Below, in pieces: positions 17,076 through 25,885 of a stretch of DNA of 55,840 nt. A model generated the notes under the pieces. That model made no database searches and was not told where the DNA came from. It saw only the letters and a list, made by a program, of their open reading frames with translations. Source of the stretch: an uncultured Methylopila sp. (GTDB lineage Bacteria > Pseudomonadota > Alphaproteobacteria > Rhizobiales > Methylopilaceae); NCBI GenBank assembly GCA_902168115.1, contig CABHPB010000150.1, positions 1-55,840 of the forward strand. Reading direction: 5' to 3'. A program made the translations under genes and the position numbers. Each line of letters opens with the position of its first letter. Position 1 is the stretch's first letter.

Positions 17076-17459
17076 TCACTCAGCCGGCTTGGCGGTCTTG
17101 CGCGTGGTCTTCTTCGGAGCGGCCTCGGCCGCCTCCTCGACGACGTCGATCCTGGACTTGCGGGCCTCGACGGCGGTGAAGGCGGCCTCGGCGCCGTCCT
17201 CGAAGCCACGGCGCACGGCGTTGCCGGTCGGCAGCAGCTCCTTCAGGAATACGGCGGAGAAGACGAGCCCGTAGGAGACGCCATAGGCGCCCTTGTAGAC
17301 GCCTGCGCCCATGACTTCGCCGGTCCTGCCGGCGGCGGACTTGACGGAGGCGCCGGCGCTCGCGCTGGCGGTCCCGATGTAGTCGATGGCGTTCTCCATC
17401 GCCTCGGCGAGGTCTTCCATGGCCGTGCGCTCGGCAGCGGCGGCTTCGATCGCGCTCAT
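17076..17459 (-). CDS. Small membrane-associated protein, inverted paralogue of 13459-13869
   Basis: 127 residues. The N-terminus is helical (AERTAMEDLAEAMENAID), followed by the Gly/Ala-rich hydrophobic stretch GAYGVSYGLVFSAVF and the segments LKELLP and RRGFEDGAEAAF. All of these recur in the 13459-13869 product. The C-terminus is Lys/Thr-rich. It lies 65 bases downstream of the second APC permease on the same strand, just as its paralogue follows the first permease. It is therefore the small-protein member of a duplicated permease plus small-protein unit. Confidence 0.75.
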   Translation of the reverse strand: MSAIEAAAAERTAMEDLAEAMENAIDYIGTASASAGASVKSAAGRTGEVMGAGVYKGAYGVSYGLVFSAVFLKELLPTGNAVRRGFEDGAEAAFTAVEARKSRIDVVEEAAEAAPKKTTRKTAKPAE

Positions 17460-17524
17460 GATCTCATCTCCTGTTAGAGCGTCGGGGATTCGGCCGGCGG
17501 CGGACCGCTGGCCGCGTTCGGTTT

Positions 17525-19021
17525 TCAGCGGGCGCGCTCGGCGACGGGCGCGGTCGCGAACTGCAGCGTCTCCACCGCGCCCTGGACGCCGGCCATCATG
17601 CGCGGCCTGCGGATGCGCTCGGTCAGCAGCCAGACCACGCCGACCAGCATGTAGGCGAAGAACACGCCGGCCAGCACAGTGTTTGGCCAGTCGATCGGCG
17701 GGAACAGCGTGCTTCCCGGCAGGCCGAATGTCCCGAGCAGCGGCAGCGCCATGAAGGCGAGGCCGCCGGCGGAACAGGCGACCGCGCGGGCGGTGAGCTG
17801 GCCGATCGAGCGCAGATACATCGGCGCGGCGATGGTGATCAGCACGTAGACGGTGATGAAGCCGAAGCTGCAGAGCGTGCCGAAATGGCCCTGCGCGTCG
17901 AAGGCGCTGACGCCGGCGAGCGCGCAGGCGCTCGGCGCGGCGAAGGTGATGAGCGCTGCGATCGCGACCGCCACATGCGGGGTGCGGTTGGTCTCGTGCG
18001 CCTCGCCGAGCGCCTCGAAGAACAGGCCGTGATGGGCCATCGAGAACAGGATGCGGGCGGTCGAGTTGATGGCCGCCAGCGTGCAGGCGAAGAAGCTCAG
18101 GAACACGCCGATCGTGATCACCGTCCCGAGCGGACCGACGCCGAACTTCGCCGACAGATGGTCGAGCGGCGCCTCGGCGTTGGCGAGCGAGATCGGCGAG
18201 CCCTCGAAGCCCATGGTCACGACATAGGCCATGAAGATGAAGACGATCCCGGAAAACACCACGGAATGGGTGACCGAGCGGGGGATCGACTTCAGCGGGT
18301 CCTTGGCTTCGGCGCCGAGCGAGGTGGAGCTCTCAAAGCCCGAGAAGCCGAACACGACCAGCACCACACCGACCAGCACGCCGCTCGCGGTCGCGCCTTC
18401 GAGCTTGAACTGGGCGGCGTCGACCGAAAATCCGTGGGCGTTCCAGATGATCAGCCCGAGCGCGATGATCGAGACCAGCGAAACGCCTTCGAAGACGAGC
18501 ATGGTCTTGGCGGAGAGCTGGACGTTGCGCATCGCGACCCAGCAGGCGATCCCGGCGCCGATCGCGAACCAGGCGATGACCGGAAGCTGCAGGCCGGTGG
18601 CCTGGCCCAGCAGCACGTTGCCGACGATCGCGAGGCCGCACAGCGTCGACATGCCGGTGAGGGTGTAGGCGAAGACCATCGCCCAGCCTCCGAGGACGCC
18701 GGTCGTCGGGCCGAGGCCGCGGACGATGTAGCTGTAGAGCGAGCCCGGTGAGGCCGAGCGGGTCGCGAACTGGTTGACGTTGAAGCTGACCAGCACGAGC
18801 CCGAGCATGCCGAGCAGGAAGCTCAGCCAGGTGCCGTTGCCCGCGGACGCGAAGATCAGCCCGATGATCGCGGCCGGAACCGTGGACGGCGCGATGACCG
18901 ACACCGACTGCGCCAGCACCTCCGGATAGGACAGGCACGATCGACGCAGCCCGCCGGCCTTCGCCTCGACGTCGGAGGCGATGGGGTCGACGAGATCGAT
19001 GGCGACTGGCTGCGTTTGCAT
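17525..19021 (-). CDS. APC superfamily amino acid/amine permease (copy 2, inverted)
   Basis: A 498-residue transporter with about 12 membrane segments, closely similar over its whole length to the permease at 11915-13420. Shared stretches include the IAPSTVPAA, SAGNGTWLSF and FGFSGFESSTSLG segments. Both copies therefore likely share a substrate class. ATG 19021 is preferred over GTG 19033 because GAGGTGAG lies eight bases upstream of it. It heads a two-gene minus-strand unit with the small protein at 17076. Confidence 0.88.
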   Translation of the reverse strand: MQTQPVAIDLVDPIASDVEAKAGGLRRSCLSYPEVLAQSVSVIAPSTVPAAIIGLIFASAGNGTWLSFLLGMLGLVLVSFNVNQFATRSASPGSLYSYIVRGLGPTTGVLGGWAMVFAYTLTGMSTLCGLAIVGNVLLGQATGLQLPVIAWFAIGAGIACWVAMRNVQLSAKTMLVFEGVSLVSIIALGLIIWNAHGFSVDAAQFKLEGATASGVLVGVVLVVFGFSGFESSTSLGAEAKDPLKSIPRSVTHSVVFSGIVFIFMAYVVTMGFEGSPISLANAEAPLDHLSAKFGVGPLGTVITIGVFLSFFACTLAAINSTARILFSMAHHGLFFEALGEAHETNRTPHVAVAIAALITFAAPSACALAGVSAFDAQGHFGTLCSFGFITVYVLITIAAPMYLRSIGQLTARAVACSAGGLAFMALPLLGTFGLPGSTLFPPIDWPNTVLAGVFFAYMLVGVVWLLTERIRRPRMMAGVQGAVETLQFATAPVAERAR

Positions 19022-19494
19022 TTTTCGGCTCACCTCAATTTCAGCGTTCGGCAGGGCAGGCGTTCGGTAGGCTCCGTCTGGCGTCGTCGCGGAACGCCGG
19101 GCGCACGTCTGCGATCGCTCATCGAGCGTCGGGACGGACGACCGCCGGAATTGCGACCCGCTTCGGCAGGAATGACTGGAGGCCCGGCGCGCAGCCGGGG
19201 ATCACGTCGAGGAGGATGTCATCGACGTGTCATATGATGCATTGCGGCGGATTTTTTTGCAATGCCATGCGAGCACAAAAATTCTCGTAAGTAATTGGAA
19301 TATAAATGAAATACCTATTGCCTACTAGATTTAGGGTGTTTCTCCGAAAACCCCTTTGTTCGCATGGGCGAAGACGCCTCGTCGCACCCGCGTGACCACG
19401 ATCCTCGTTGACATCACGCTCGAGTTATTAATACATAAAAACCATAGAATGACTAATTTATGTCGACGGCGCGTCCGTCGGCGAGGCGGGGGCG
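19022..19494. promoter_or_regulatory. Divergent intergenic region with AT-rich promoter sequence
   Basis: About 470 bases separate the minus-strand permease from the sulfate-binding protein gene. From 19246 to 19460 it is strongly AT-rich, with several TATAAT-like and TTTAGG stretches. An inverted repeat GCATTGC (19239-19245) / GCAATGC (19259-19265) flanks a T-run and could be a terminator or operator. I see no convincing gene. Confidence 0.4.
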
Positions 19495-20526
19495 ATGCGT
19501 GTTTCGTGGCTCAATCTGGCGGCGGTGGCCGCGATCGGCGTCGCCGGCGCCCTGCTCTTCGTTCGCAACAGCGAGGGCTACGCGGCCCATCATCTGGCGA
19601 ACGTCTCCTACGATCCGACGCGCGAGCTCTATCAGCGCCTGAACCCGATCTTCGTCGCCGCCTATGAGAAGCGGACCGGCTCGACGCTCGCGGTCAGCCA
19701 GAGCCACGCGGGCTCGTCCTACCAGGCGCGGCGGGTCATCTCGGGCGAGGAGAAGGCCGACGTCGTGACGCTCGGCCTGCCGTCCGACGTCGAGGCGCTG
19801 CACAACAAGGGGCTCATCCCGGACGGCTGGGCCGAGCGGCTGCCGAACCTCTCGCGCCCTTACGCCTCGACCATCGTCTTCGTCGTCCGGCGCGGCAATC
19901 CGCGCGCGATCCGGGACTGGCCGGACCTCGTGAAGGACGACGTCCAGATCATCGTCCCGGACCCGAAGACCTCGGGCAACGGCAAGCTCGCGGCGCTCGC
20001 CGCCTGGGGCGCGATCGTCACGCGCGGCGGCGACGAGCGGCAGGCGCGCGACTACCTCAAGGCGTTCTACGCCCGCACGCCGTTCCTCGATCCCGCCGCC
20101 CGCTCCACGGGCGTCGCCTTCGCCGTCGAGAAGAAGGGCGACGTCCACGTCGCCTGGGAGAACGAGGCGCTGCGCGAGGCGAAGGCGTCCAAGGGCGAGC
20201 TCCAGATCGTCTATCCGCCGGTCAGCATTCTTGGCGAGCCGACGGTCGCATGGGTGGACGCAAACGTCGCCAAGCGCGGCGGCGAGTCGGTCGCCAAGGC
20301 CTATCTCGAATTCCTGTTCACGCCGGAGGCGCAGGAGATCATCGCCCAGGAGGGCTACCGGCCGATCGACCAGAAGGCGCTGGAGCGGCATGCGGATCGC
20401 CTGCCGCCGATCAAGCTCTTTCCCGTCACGGCGATCGCCGCGAGCTGGTCCGACGCGCAGCGTCGCTTCTTCGCCGACAACGGGATCATCGACGCCGTCT
20501 ACGCGCCGAAACCGCGCGTCGACTGA
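19495..20526 (+). CDS. Sulfate/thiosulfate ABC transporter substrate-binding protein
   Basis: A 343-residue periplasmic protein with an N-terminal hydrophobic signal segment (residues 7-23). It has the family signatures SHAGSSYQA, ADVVTLGLPSDVE, RPYASTIVFVVR and PDPKTSGNGKLAALAAWG, which line the sulfate pocket in Sbp/CysP proteins. No cysT, cysW or cysA permease genes are adjacent. Instead a SulP family transporter begins 59 bases downstream. It may feed permease genes elsewhere in the genome. Confidence 0.9.
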   Translation: MRVSWLNLAAVAAIGVAGALLFVRNSEGYAAHHLANVSYDPTRELYQRLNPIFVAAYEKRTGSTLAVSQSHAGSSYQARRVISGEEKADVVTLGLPSDVEALHNKGLIPDGWAERLPNLSRPYASTIVFVVRRGNPRAIRDWPDLVKDDVQIIVPDPKTSGNGKLAALAAWGAIVTRGGDERQARDYLKAFYARTPFLDPAARSTGVAFAVEKKGDVHVAWENEALREAKASKGELQIVYPPVSILGEPTVAWVDANVAKRGGESVAKAYLEFLFTPEAQEIIAQEGYRPIDQKALERHADRLPPIKLFPVTAIAASWSDAQRRFFADNGIIDAVYAPKPRVD

Positions 20527-20585
20527 GCCCCTCCCCGCCGAACAGAACTTTTCCCTTCAGGCCGTCAGCGCCCAGGAGACGACAC

Positions 20586-22409
20586 ATGGCGGACGCCGCC
20601 GCATCGAGCGCCCCCTCGCAAACCGCGAAGATCCTGAGCGCCGCCACGCTGAACACGTTCCGCAAGGACCTGTTCGCCGGACTGACCGTGGCGGCGATCT
20701 CATTGCCGCAAAGCATGGCCTACGCCCTGATCGCGGGCGTCGACGTCCGCTTCGGCATCTACACCGCGATCGTGTTCACGGCGGTCGCCGCCGTCTTCGG
20801 TTCGTCCCGTCATCTCGTGAACGGGCCGACCGGCGCGGTCTCGCTCGTCGTGTTCAGCGCGCTCGCGATCTTCGAGCCGGAGGCCAAGCTCGACAGCTAC
20901 GAGGCGATGTTCCTGCTCGCGATCATGATCGGCGCGATCCAGATCACGATCGCGGTCACGAAGCTCGGCGACATCACCCGCTACATCTCGGAGTCGGTCG
21001 TCACGGGCTTCATCGTCGGAGCCGCGAGCCTCACCATCATCGGCCAGGTCGCCAACGCGCTCGGCGTGAAGGCGCAGGGCACCGGCCACGACCACGTCCT
21101 CGCGCGCCTCTACCTCACCCTCGTGCAGGACGCGCCGGTCAACTGGAAGGCGGTCACGATCAGCGTCGGCTCGATCGCGCTCGCGATCGGCGCGCGCCGG
21201 CTGGTGAAGCGGTTCTCGCTGCCGCAGCTCGACATGCTGGTCGTGCTGGTCCTCGTCTCGCTCGGCGCCTGGCTCGCCGGCTGGTCGGTCGCCGCGCAAG
21301 GCGCCAAGACCGCGGTGTCGCTGATCGAGGCGGTCCCGGGCGCGCTGCCCAAGCCGCATATCCCCGAGATCAAGGGCGAGTGGCTGCTCGACCTCGGCGC
21401 GAGCTCGGCGGCGATCGCGATCCTCGGCCTGCTCGAGGCGCTCGCCATCGCCAAGGCGATCGCCCACAAGTCCGGCCAGCAGCTCGACTACAATCGCCAG
21501 TGCCTCGCCGAGGGGATCGGCAATCTCGTCGGCGGCTTCTTCCGCTGCATGCCGGGCGCCGGCTCGCTGTCGCGCACCGCGATCAACTATCAGGCCGGCG
21601 CGGTGACGCGCTTTTCTGGCGTCTACACGGCGATCGCGGTGGCCGCCACCGTGCTCGTCTTCGCGCCGCTCACCGCCTTCATCCCGAAGGCCGCGCTCGC
21701 CGGCCTGCTGATGGTCGCCGCCGCGCGGCTGATCGACGTCGAGCGGCTGACCTACATCCTCAAGGGCTCGCGCTACGACGCGGCGCTCGCGATCGCCACC
21801 GCCTTCGCGGCGGTCGCGGTCAACATCGAGTTCGCGATCCTGATCGGCTCGGCGATCTCCTTCGCCTGGTATGTCGGCAAGGCCTCCAAGCTCCAGGCGG
21901 TCGAGCTCGTCGTCACGCCCGAGCGGGTCGTGCGGGCGCGCGTGCCGGCCGACCCGCCCGGACAGGGCGTCCTCATCTACGACTTCGAGGGCGAGCTGTT
22001 CTTCGGCGCCGCCGGCGCGTTCGAGGCCTACCTGAAAGAGGCCGCGCGCGCAGCGAAGGACCAGGACATCCGCTATCTCGTGCTGCGCCTCAAGCGGGTG
22101 CGGAACCCGGACGTCGTCGCGCTCGAGGTGCTCGACCATTTCCTCCGCCAGGCGCGCGAGAGCGGCCTCGTCGTCCTGCTGGCTGGCGTGCGGCCGGATC
22201 TGCTGGCGGCGCTGACGCGGATCGGCGTCACGGACCAGCACGATCCGGACCTCGTCTTCACGGAAGAGGAGGAGGATTTCTCCGCGACCCTGAGGGCCAT
22301 CCGCCGCGCCTATGCGCTCGCCGCGATCGAGCGCCAGCGCCTGCAGCCGCAGACCGAGACGGCGGACGCCGCGGCCGGCGATCCGCCGCTGAAGTACTAT
22401 CTGGTCTAG
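20586..22409 (+). CDS. SulP family anion transporter with STAS domain
   Basis: A 607-residue transporter. The membrane part (about residues 20-440) contains the SulP signatures GLTVAAISLPQSMAYALIAG, NGPTGAVSLVVF and GNLVGGFFRCMPGAGSLSRT. It is followed by a C-terminal STAS domain (about 460-575) for cytoplasmic regulation. Family members carry sulfate, bicarbonate or other anions. The upstream sulfate-binding gene suggests sulfate. The frame is open from 20250; ATG 20586 follows the upstream gene's stop by 59 bases and gives a normal N-terminus. Confidence 0.9.
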   Translation: MADAAASSAPSQTAKILSAATLNTFRKDLFAGLTVAAISLPQSMAYALIAGVDVRFGIYTAIVFTAVAAVFGSSRHLVNGPTGAVSLVVFSALAIFEPEAKLDSYEAMFLLAIMIGAIQITIAVTKLGDITRYISESVVTGFIVGAASLTIIGQVANALGVKAQGTGHDHVLARLYLTLVQDAPVNWKAVTISVGSIALAIGARRLVKRFSLPQLDMLVVLVLVSLGAWLAGWSVAAQGAKTAVSLIEAVPGALPKPHIPEIKGEWLLDLGASSAAIAILGLLEALAIAKAIAHKSGQQLDYNRQCLAEGIGNLVGGFFRCMPGAGSLSRTAINYQAGAVTRFSGVYTAIAVAATVLVFAPLTAFIPKAALAGLLMVAAARLIDVERLTYILKGSRYDAALAIATAFAAVAVNIEFAILIGSAISFAWYVGKASKLQAVELVVTPERVVRARVPADPPGQGVLIYDFEGELFFGAAGAFEAYLKEAARAAKDQDIRYLVLRLKRVRNPDVVALEVLDHFLRQARESGLVVLLAGVRPDLLAALTRIGVTDQHDPDLVFTEEEEDFSATLRAIRRAYALAAIERQRLQPQTETADAAAGDPPLKYYLV

Positions 22410-22500
22410 CCCCGCTCACGCCTGAAGGCGCGTCGAGAACGCCTGAGGCCGCGCCGGCCGCGCGCCGCGCCGGCTCTTGCGACGGTGGCGGCGGTCTGCC

Positions 22501-22854
22501 ATGCTTAACCAAATGGTTAAACATTCGGACGAGCAGCTGGACGATGTCTTTCGCGCCCTGGGAGACCCGACCCGCAGGGCCATGGTCCAGCGCCTCTCCG
22601 CGGGTCGCCTCAGCGTCACGGAACTGGCGCGTCCCTTCACGATGTCGCTCCCGGCGGCCTCGAAGCACGTGAAGGTTCTGGAGGAAGCCGGGCTGGTCCG
22701 CAGGACGATCGAAGGACGCGTGCATCATTGCCAGCTCGATCCCCGCCCGCTCGGGCGGGCCATGTCGTGGCTCGGCGAGTACACGACCTTCTGGAACGAG
22801 CGGCTCTCGGCCTTGGAAGCCGTTCTCAGCGAGCAAGAGCATGATCGAGACTGA
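22501..22854 (+). CDS. ArsR family transcriptional regulator
   Basis: A 117-residue winged-helix DNA-binding protein with the pattern ALGDPTRRAMVQRL, SVTELARPFTMSLPAASKHVKVLEEAGLV and GRVHHC. It lacks obvious metal-binding cysteine pairs, as is usual for the subgroup paired with SRPBCC genes. Start could be ATG 22501 or ATG 22513; 22501 matches the usual N-terminus of this subgroup. The first codons encode a perfect DNA palindrome, probably its own operator. It overlaps the SRPBCC gene by 14 bases. Confidence 0.9.
   Translation: MLNQMVKHSDEQLDDVFRALGDPTRRAMVQRLSAGRLSVTELARPFTMSLPAASKHVKVLEEAGLVRRTIEGRVHHCQLDPRPLGRAMSWLGEYTTFWNERLSALEAVLSEQEHDRD
22505..22520. promoter_or_regulatory. Palindromic operator overlapping the ArsR start codons
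   Basis: TTAACCAAATGGTTAA has perfect 7-base arms around AA and lies within codons 2-7 of the ArsR gene. The inference is autoregulation. Confidence 0.6.
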
Positions 22855-23287
22855 ACCCGAACTCGTGCTGGTCCGCGTCTTTCGCGCCTCGGCGGAGGCG
22901 CTCTACCGCGCCTGGACGGATCCCGCCGTTCTCCAGCGCTGGCTCGCGCCGGGCCCCTGCCTGGTCGAGCACGCGCAGACCGACCTGCGGGTCGGCGGCC
23001 TGTTCGAGCTGCGCACGCTCGGGCCGGACGGCGAGCGCCACCGGATCAGCGGACGATACCAGACGCTGGAGCCGGCGCGCCGCATCGTGAAGAGCTGGGT
23101 CTACGAGGGGCCGCTCGATCTGATGCGCGGCGTGGAGACGCTGCTCCGGATCGATATCAGTCCGCTCGAAGGCGGCTCGACCGAATTGCGGCTGACGCAC
23201 GGCCGCATCGCCCGCTCCGACGTGCGGGCGGCCTACCAGGAGGACTGGCCCAGCTGTTTCGACAAGCTCGCGCAGGTCCTTCACTGA
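22841..23287 (+). CDS. SRPBCC/AHSA1 domain protein
   Basis: A 148-residue START-like fold protein of the Aha1/CalC group. The marks are RVFRASAEALYRAWTDPAVLQRWLAPG at the N-terminus, a G.Y..LEPARRIV..W strand and a C-terminal helix with W..CFDKL. These proteins bind hydrophobic ligands. They are commonly encoded directly after an ArsR regulator with overlapping frames, as here, and the ligand is usually unknown. Confidence 0.88.
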   Translation: MIETEPELVLVRVFRASAEALYRAWTDPAVLQRWLAPGPCLVEHAQTDLRVGGLFELRTLGPDGERHRISGRYQTLEPARRIVKSWVYEGPLDLMRGVETLLRIDISPLEGGSTELRLTHGRIARSDVRAAYQEDWPSCFDKLAQVLH

Positions 23288-23312
23288 ACCATAACAAAAT
23301 CGGGGAACGCCC

Positions 23313-23549
23313 ATGTCGAACGTCCGATCGCGCGCGCCGTCATGGCGCGGCGTCATAAAGCTCTGGTTTCTGATCGACGTCATCGTCGCGCTCGCGCCGC
23401 CCCTCTACTGGAGAATGGACTCCGACATGACGTCGGTCGCGGGCGTCCCGGCGGCCCTGTTCTACTTCCTTGCGGTCAACGTCTTCATCACCGCCAGCCT
23501 CGTCGCAGCCTACCTGCTCGAGTCCGCAGATGAGGAGAGGGAGAAGTGA
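23313..23549 (+). CDS. DUF3311 small membrane protein
   Basis: A 78-residue protein with two hydrophobic segments (about residues 15-32 and 45-68) and a short charged C-terminus. DUF3311 proteins are typically encoded immediately before sodium:solute symporters. That is the case here: its TGA overlaps the GTG start of the next gene. It is probably a small accessory subunit of the symporter. Confidence 0.85.
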   Translation: MSNVRSRAPSWRGVIKLWFLIDVIVALAPPLYWRMDSDMTSVAGVPAALFYFLAVNVFITASLVAAYLLESADEEREK

Positions 23550-25060
23550 TCGTCACCTTCGGACTGCTCGCCCTGTTCTTCGCGTTCGTGGTCTGGACCC
23601 TTCACCGCAACCGCACGGTCGATCAATCCTTCACCGACTACGCCGTCGGCGGCCGCTCGTTCGGCGCGCGCTACCAGGCGATGTCGTTCCTCAACACCTG
23701 GTACCCGGGCTCGATGTTCACGGCGTTCGGCGCGCTCTCCGTGACCGCCGGGGTCATGTCCTTCTATGTCCTTTCCTATTCGCTGCTGACCGTCGTGCTG
23801 CTGTTCGTGCTGGCGCGCCCGGTCTGGATCTGGGGCAAGACCTACGACCTGAGGACGCAGGGCGACCTGTTCGCCCTGCGCTACGGCTCGCGGCACATCC
23901 GGACCATCGCGGCGGTCATCGGCATCGTCTCGGGCCTGCCATGGCTCGTGCTCGGCATGCAGGCTCTCGGCAACCTGTTTCAGGCGATGTCGCTCGGCGC
24001 CCTCTCCTTCTCGACCTCGGTGCTGGTCGGCGTGATCGTCATCGCGGTGCGGCAGATCTGGACCGTGCGCATGGGCATGCGCGGCGTCGTGATCTCGGAC
24101 TACGTGCAGGGCATCGTGGCCTATGTCTTCGGCGGCATGATGCTCGTCGGCCTGATCGTCTGGCTGGCGCAGGTCCGTGGCGCGACGCTCTGGACGATCG
24201 ATCCGAAGCTCTACGCGATCCCGGGCCTGGGCTCGAAGGAAGGGCCGCTCTACCTGTTCGCGCTGATGTTCACCGGCGCGCTCGGCGGCTGGTGCTGGCC
24301 TTACATCTTCGTCCGCCTGTTCACCGCGGACGGCGTGCGGAGCCTGAAGAAATCCGCGGCGCTCGCGGTGCCCCTGACCTTGTTCTTCGGCGTCGCCCTG
24401 CTGATCTTCGGCATGCTGGCCTCGACGACCCCCGAGGCCGTCGCGAAGCCTGACGACGTCTGGTTCATCATCTCGCAGCAGGCGGGCGGCGTCGTGCTCC
24501 TCGGCCTCGCCGGGGTGGTGCTGCTCGCCGCCTCGATGGGGCACACGGACGGCAACATCCAGGCGTATGGCGCCCAGCTCGCCAACGACCTCGTCGGCAA
24601 TTACGTCGAACTTGACCAGAAGCAGATGATCGTCATCGCCAAGGTCGGGATGCTGCTGCTGACCCTGCTCGCCTCGTGGCTCGCGACGCTCACCCTTCCC
24701 GCGCTGTTCTCGCTCGCGGTGCTCGCCTATCAGGGCATCATCCAGCTGGCGATCCCGCAGTTCCTCGGCATCTTCTGGAAAAAGGGCAACCGGGAAGGCG
24801 CCATCGCGGGCATGGTCCTGGGCTTCGTCACGGCGGTCGGCCTCGAGCTCGCCTATGGCGGCCAGCTGCCGTTCGGCTACGGCCTGACCTCGGGGTGCTT
24901 CGGGCTCGCGGCGAACCTCGCCGTCTATGTCGCGCTCGCCTATCTGCTGCCGCGCTCGGAGGAGGAGAGCCGGCGCATCGACGAGCTCTTCTCCGCCGTC
25001 CGCCGCCCGAGGCCCGCCCGTGCGGACCTCACCGCGGCCCCGCAGGACCAGCCTGTCTGA
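23546..25060 (+). CDS. Sodium:solute symporter (SSS family), MctP-like
   Basis: A 504-residue transporter with about 13 hydrophobic segments. SSS features are the DQSFTDYAVGGRSFG loop after segment 1, WYPGSMFTAFGA, and the GHTDGNIQAYGAQLANDLV segment around residue 332. Together with DUF3311 it resembles the rhizobial monocarboxylate transporter MctP, so short organic acids are the likely substrates. Start is GTG 23546, overlapping the DUF3311 stop by four bases. A hairpin terminator follows at 25068. Confidence 0.87.
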   Translation: MIVTFGLLALFFAFVVWTLHRNRTVDQSFTDYAVGGRSFGARYQAMSFLNTWYPGSMFTAFGALSVTAGVMSFYVLSYSLLTVVLLFVLARPVWIWGKTYDLRTQGDLFALRYGSRHIRTIAAVIGIVSGLPWLVLGMQALGNLFQAMSLGALSFSTSVLVGVIVIAVRQIWTVRMGMRGVVISDYVQGIVAYVFGGMMLVGLIVWLAQVRGATLWTIDPKLYAIPGLGSKEGPLYLFALMFTGALGGWCWPYIFVRLFTADGVRSLKKSAALAVPLTLFFGVALLIFGMLASTTPEAVAKPDDVWFIISQQAGGVVLLGLAGVVLLAASMGHTDGNIQAYGAQLANDLVGNYVELDQKQMIVIAKVGMLLLTLLASWLATLTLPALFSLAVLAYQGIIQLAIPQFLGIFWKKGNREGAIAGMVLGFVTAVGLELAYGGQLPFGYGLTSGCFGLAANLAVYVALAYLLPRSEEESRRIDELFSAVRRPRPARADLTAAPQDQPV

Positions 25061-25067
25061 AAAGGCC

Positions 25068-25097
25068 GAAGCGCCGCGTCCGATGACGCGTCGCTTC
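25068..25097. terminator. Bidirectional hairpin between convergent genes
   Basis: Arms GAAGCG-C-CGCGTC (25068-25080) and GACGCG-T-CGCTTC (25085-25097) pair with one mismatch around a CGAT loop. It lies between the symporter (+) and DUF308 (-) stops. Confidence 0.55.
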
Positions 25098-25120
25098 CCC
25101 GGCTTTCGGAAGGCGCGCCG

Positions 25121-25720
25121 TCACCGCGCGCCGATCTCCGCGCGGCTCTCCCTTTGGCCGCGGACGTGCCTGATCGTCAGCCAGATCGCCGACACGAAGA
25201 AATAGAACGCGCCGAAAGCGGCATAGGGCGCGATGTCGGCGACGCCGGGAATCGCGGCGTCGGCCGCCCGTTTGATGAAGAACGCGCCGGCGAGCGCGGA
25301 CTGGGCGCCGCTCAGGACCATCGCCCATTGCGCGCCCACGCCCCAGCGCCGCAGGCCGGTCGCAAGCTGGAGCAGCCCCGAGAAGATCGCCCAGACGCCA
25401 TAAACGCCGAGAACCGCGTGCGGCCCTCGATCGAGCGCGGCGACCACCGCGAGCGTCGTCACCAGACTGACGACGGCGTTGAACGCCTGGCTCGGATTGG
25501 CCGCGAGCCCGCCGCTCTTGCGCGCGTCGATGACGTTGGCGATCGCGTCCCAGAGCGGATAGGCGACGAGAAGCGCCGCGGCGAGCGGCGGCATGTGCCG
25601 CCCGACGGCGAGCGCCGCGACGACCCAGGCGATCGAGACGCCGGCCCGCAGAAACGAATACCGCCTCAGCCAGAGCGCCGCGGCGGCGGGATCGGGATGG
25701 CGGGTCGCTTGGTAGGTCAT
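25121..25720 (-). CDS. HdeD/DUF308-like membrane protein
   Basis: A 199-residue protein with about six hydrophobic segments in three pairs, typical of the HdeD/DUF308 family (acid-stress membrane protein of enterics). Segments include FLRAGVSIAWVVAALAVG and a GVYGVWAIFSGLLQLATGLRRWG motif. The reading frame extends far upstream, but ATG 25720 gives the natural N-terminus and follows AGGAGCC. It is transcribed away from an AraC regulator, with 165 bases between the two starts. The AraC protein may control it. Confidence 0.8.
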   Translation of the reverse strand: MTYQATRHPDPAAAALWLRRYSFLRAGVSIAWVVAALAVGRHMPPLAAALLVAYPLWDAIANVIDARKSGGLAANPSQAFNAVVSLVTTLAVVAALDRGPHAVLGVYGVWAIFSGLLQLATGLRRWGVGAQWAMVLSGAQSALAGAFFIKRAADAAIPGVADIAPYAAFGAFYFFVSAIWLTIRHVRGQRESRAEIGAR

Positions 25721-25885
25721 CGATGGCTCCTGTCCTTGTTCAGGCCGCAAGCGGACGATAGGGATCGCGCGCAAACGCGAGCGTGCGGCGCGTCCTCTCA
25801 TCCGGTGCAATGCAAGTGTGTTGTCCGGCAGCGGGTTGGCCGCCGCCTCCGGTGAATGGGGTACGATCTCGGGAGCGCTCCGGCC

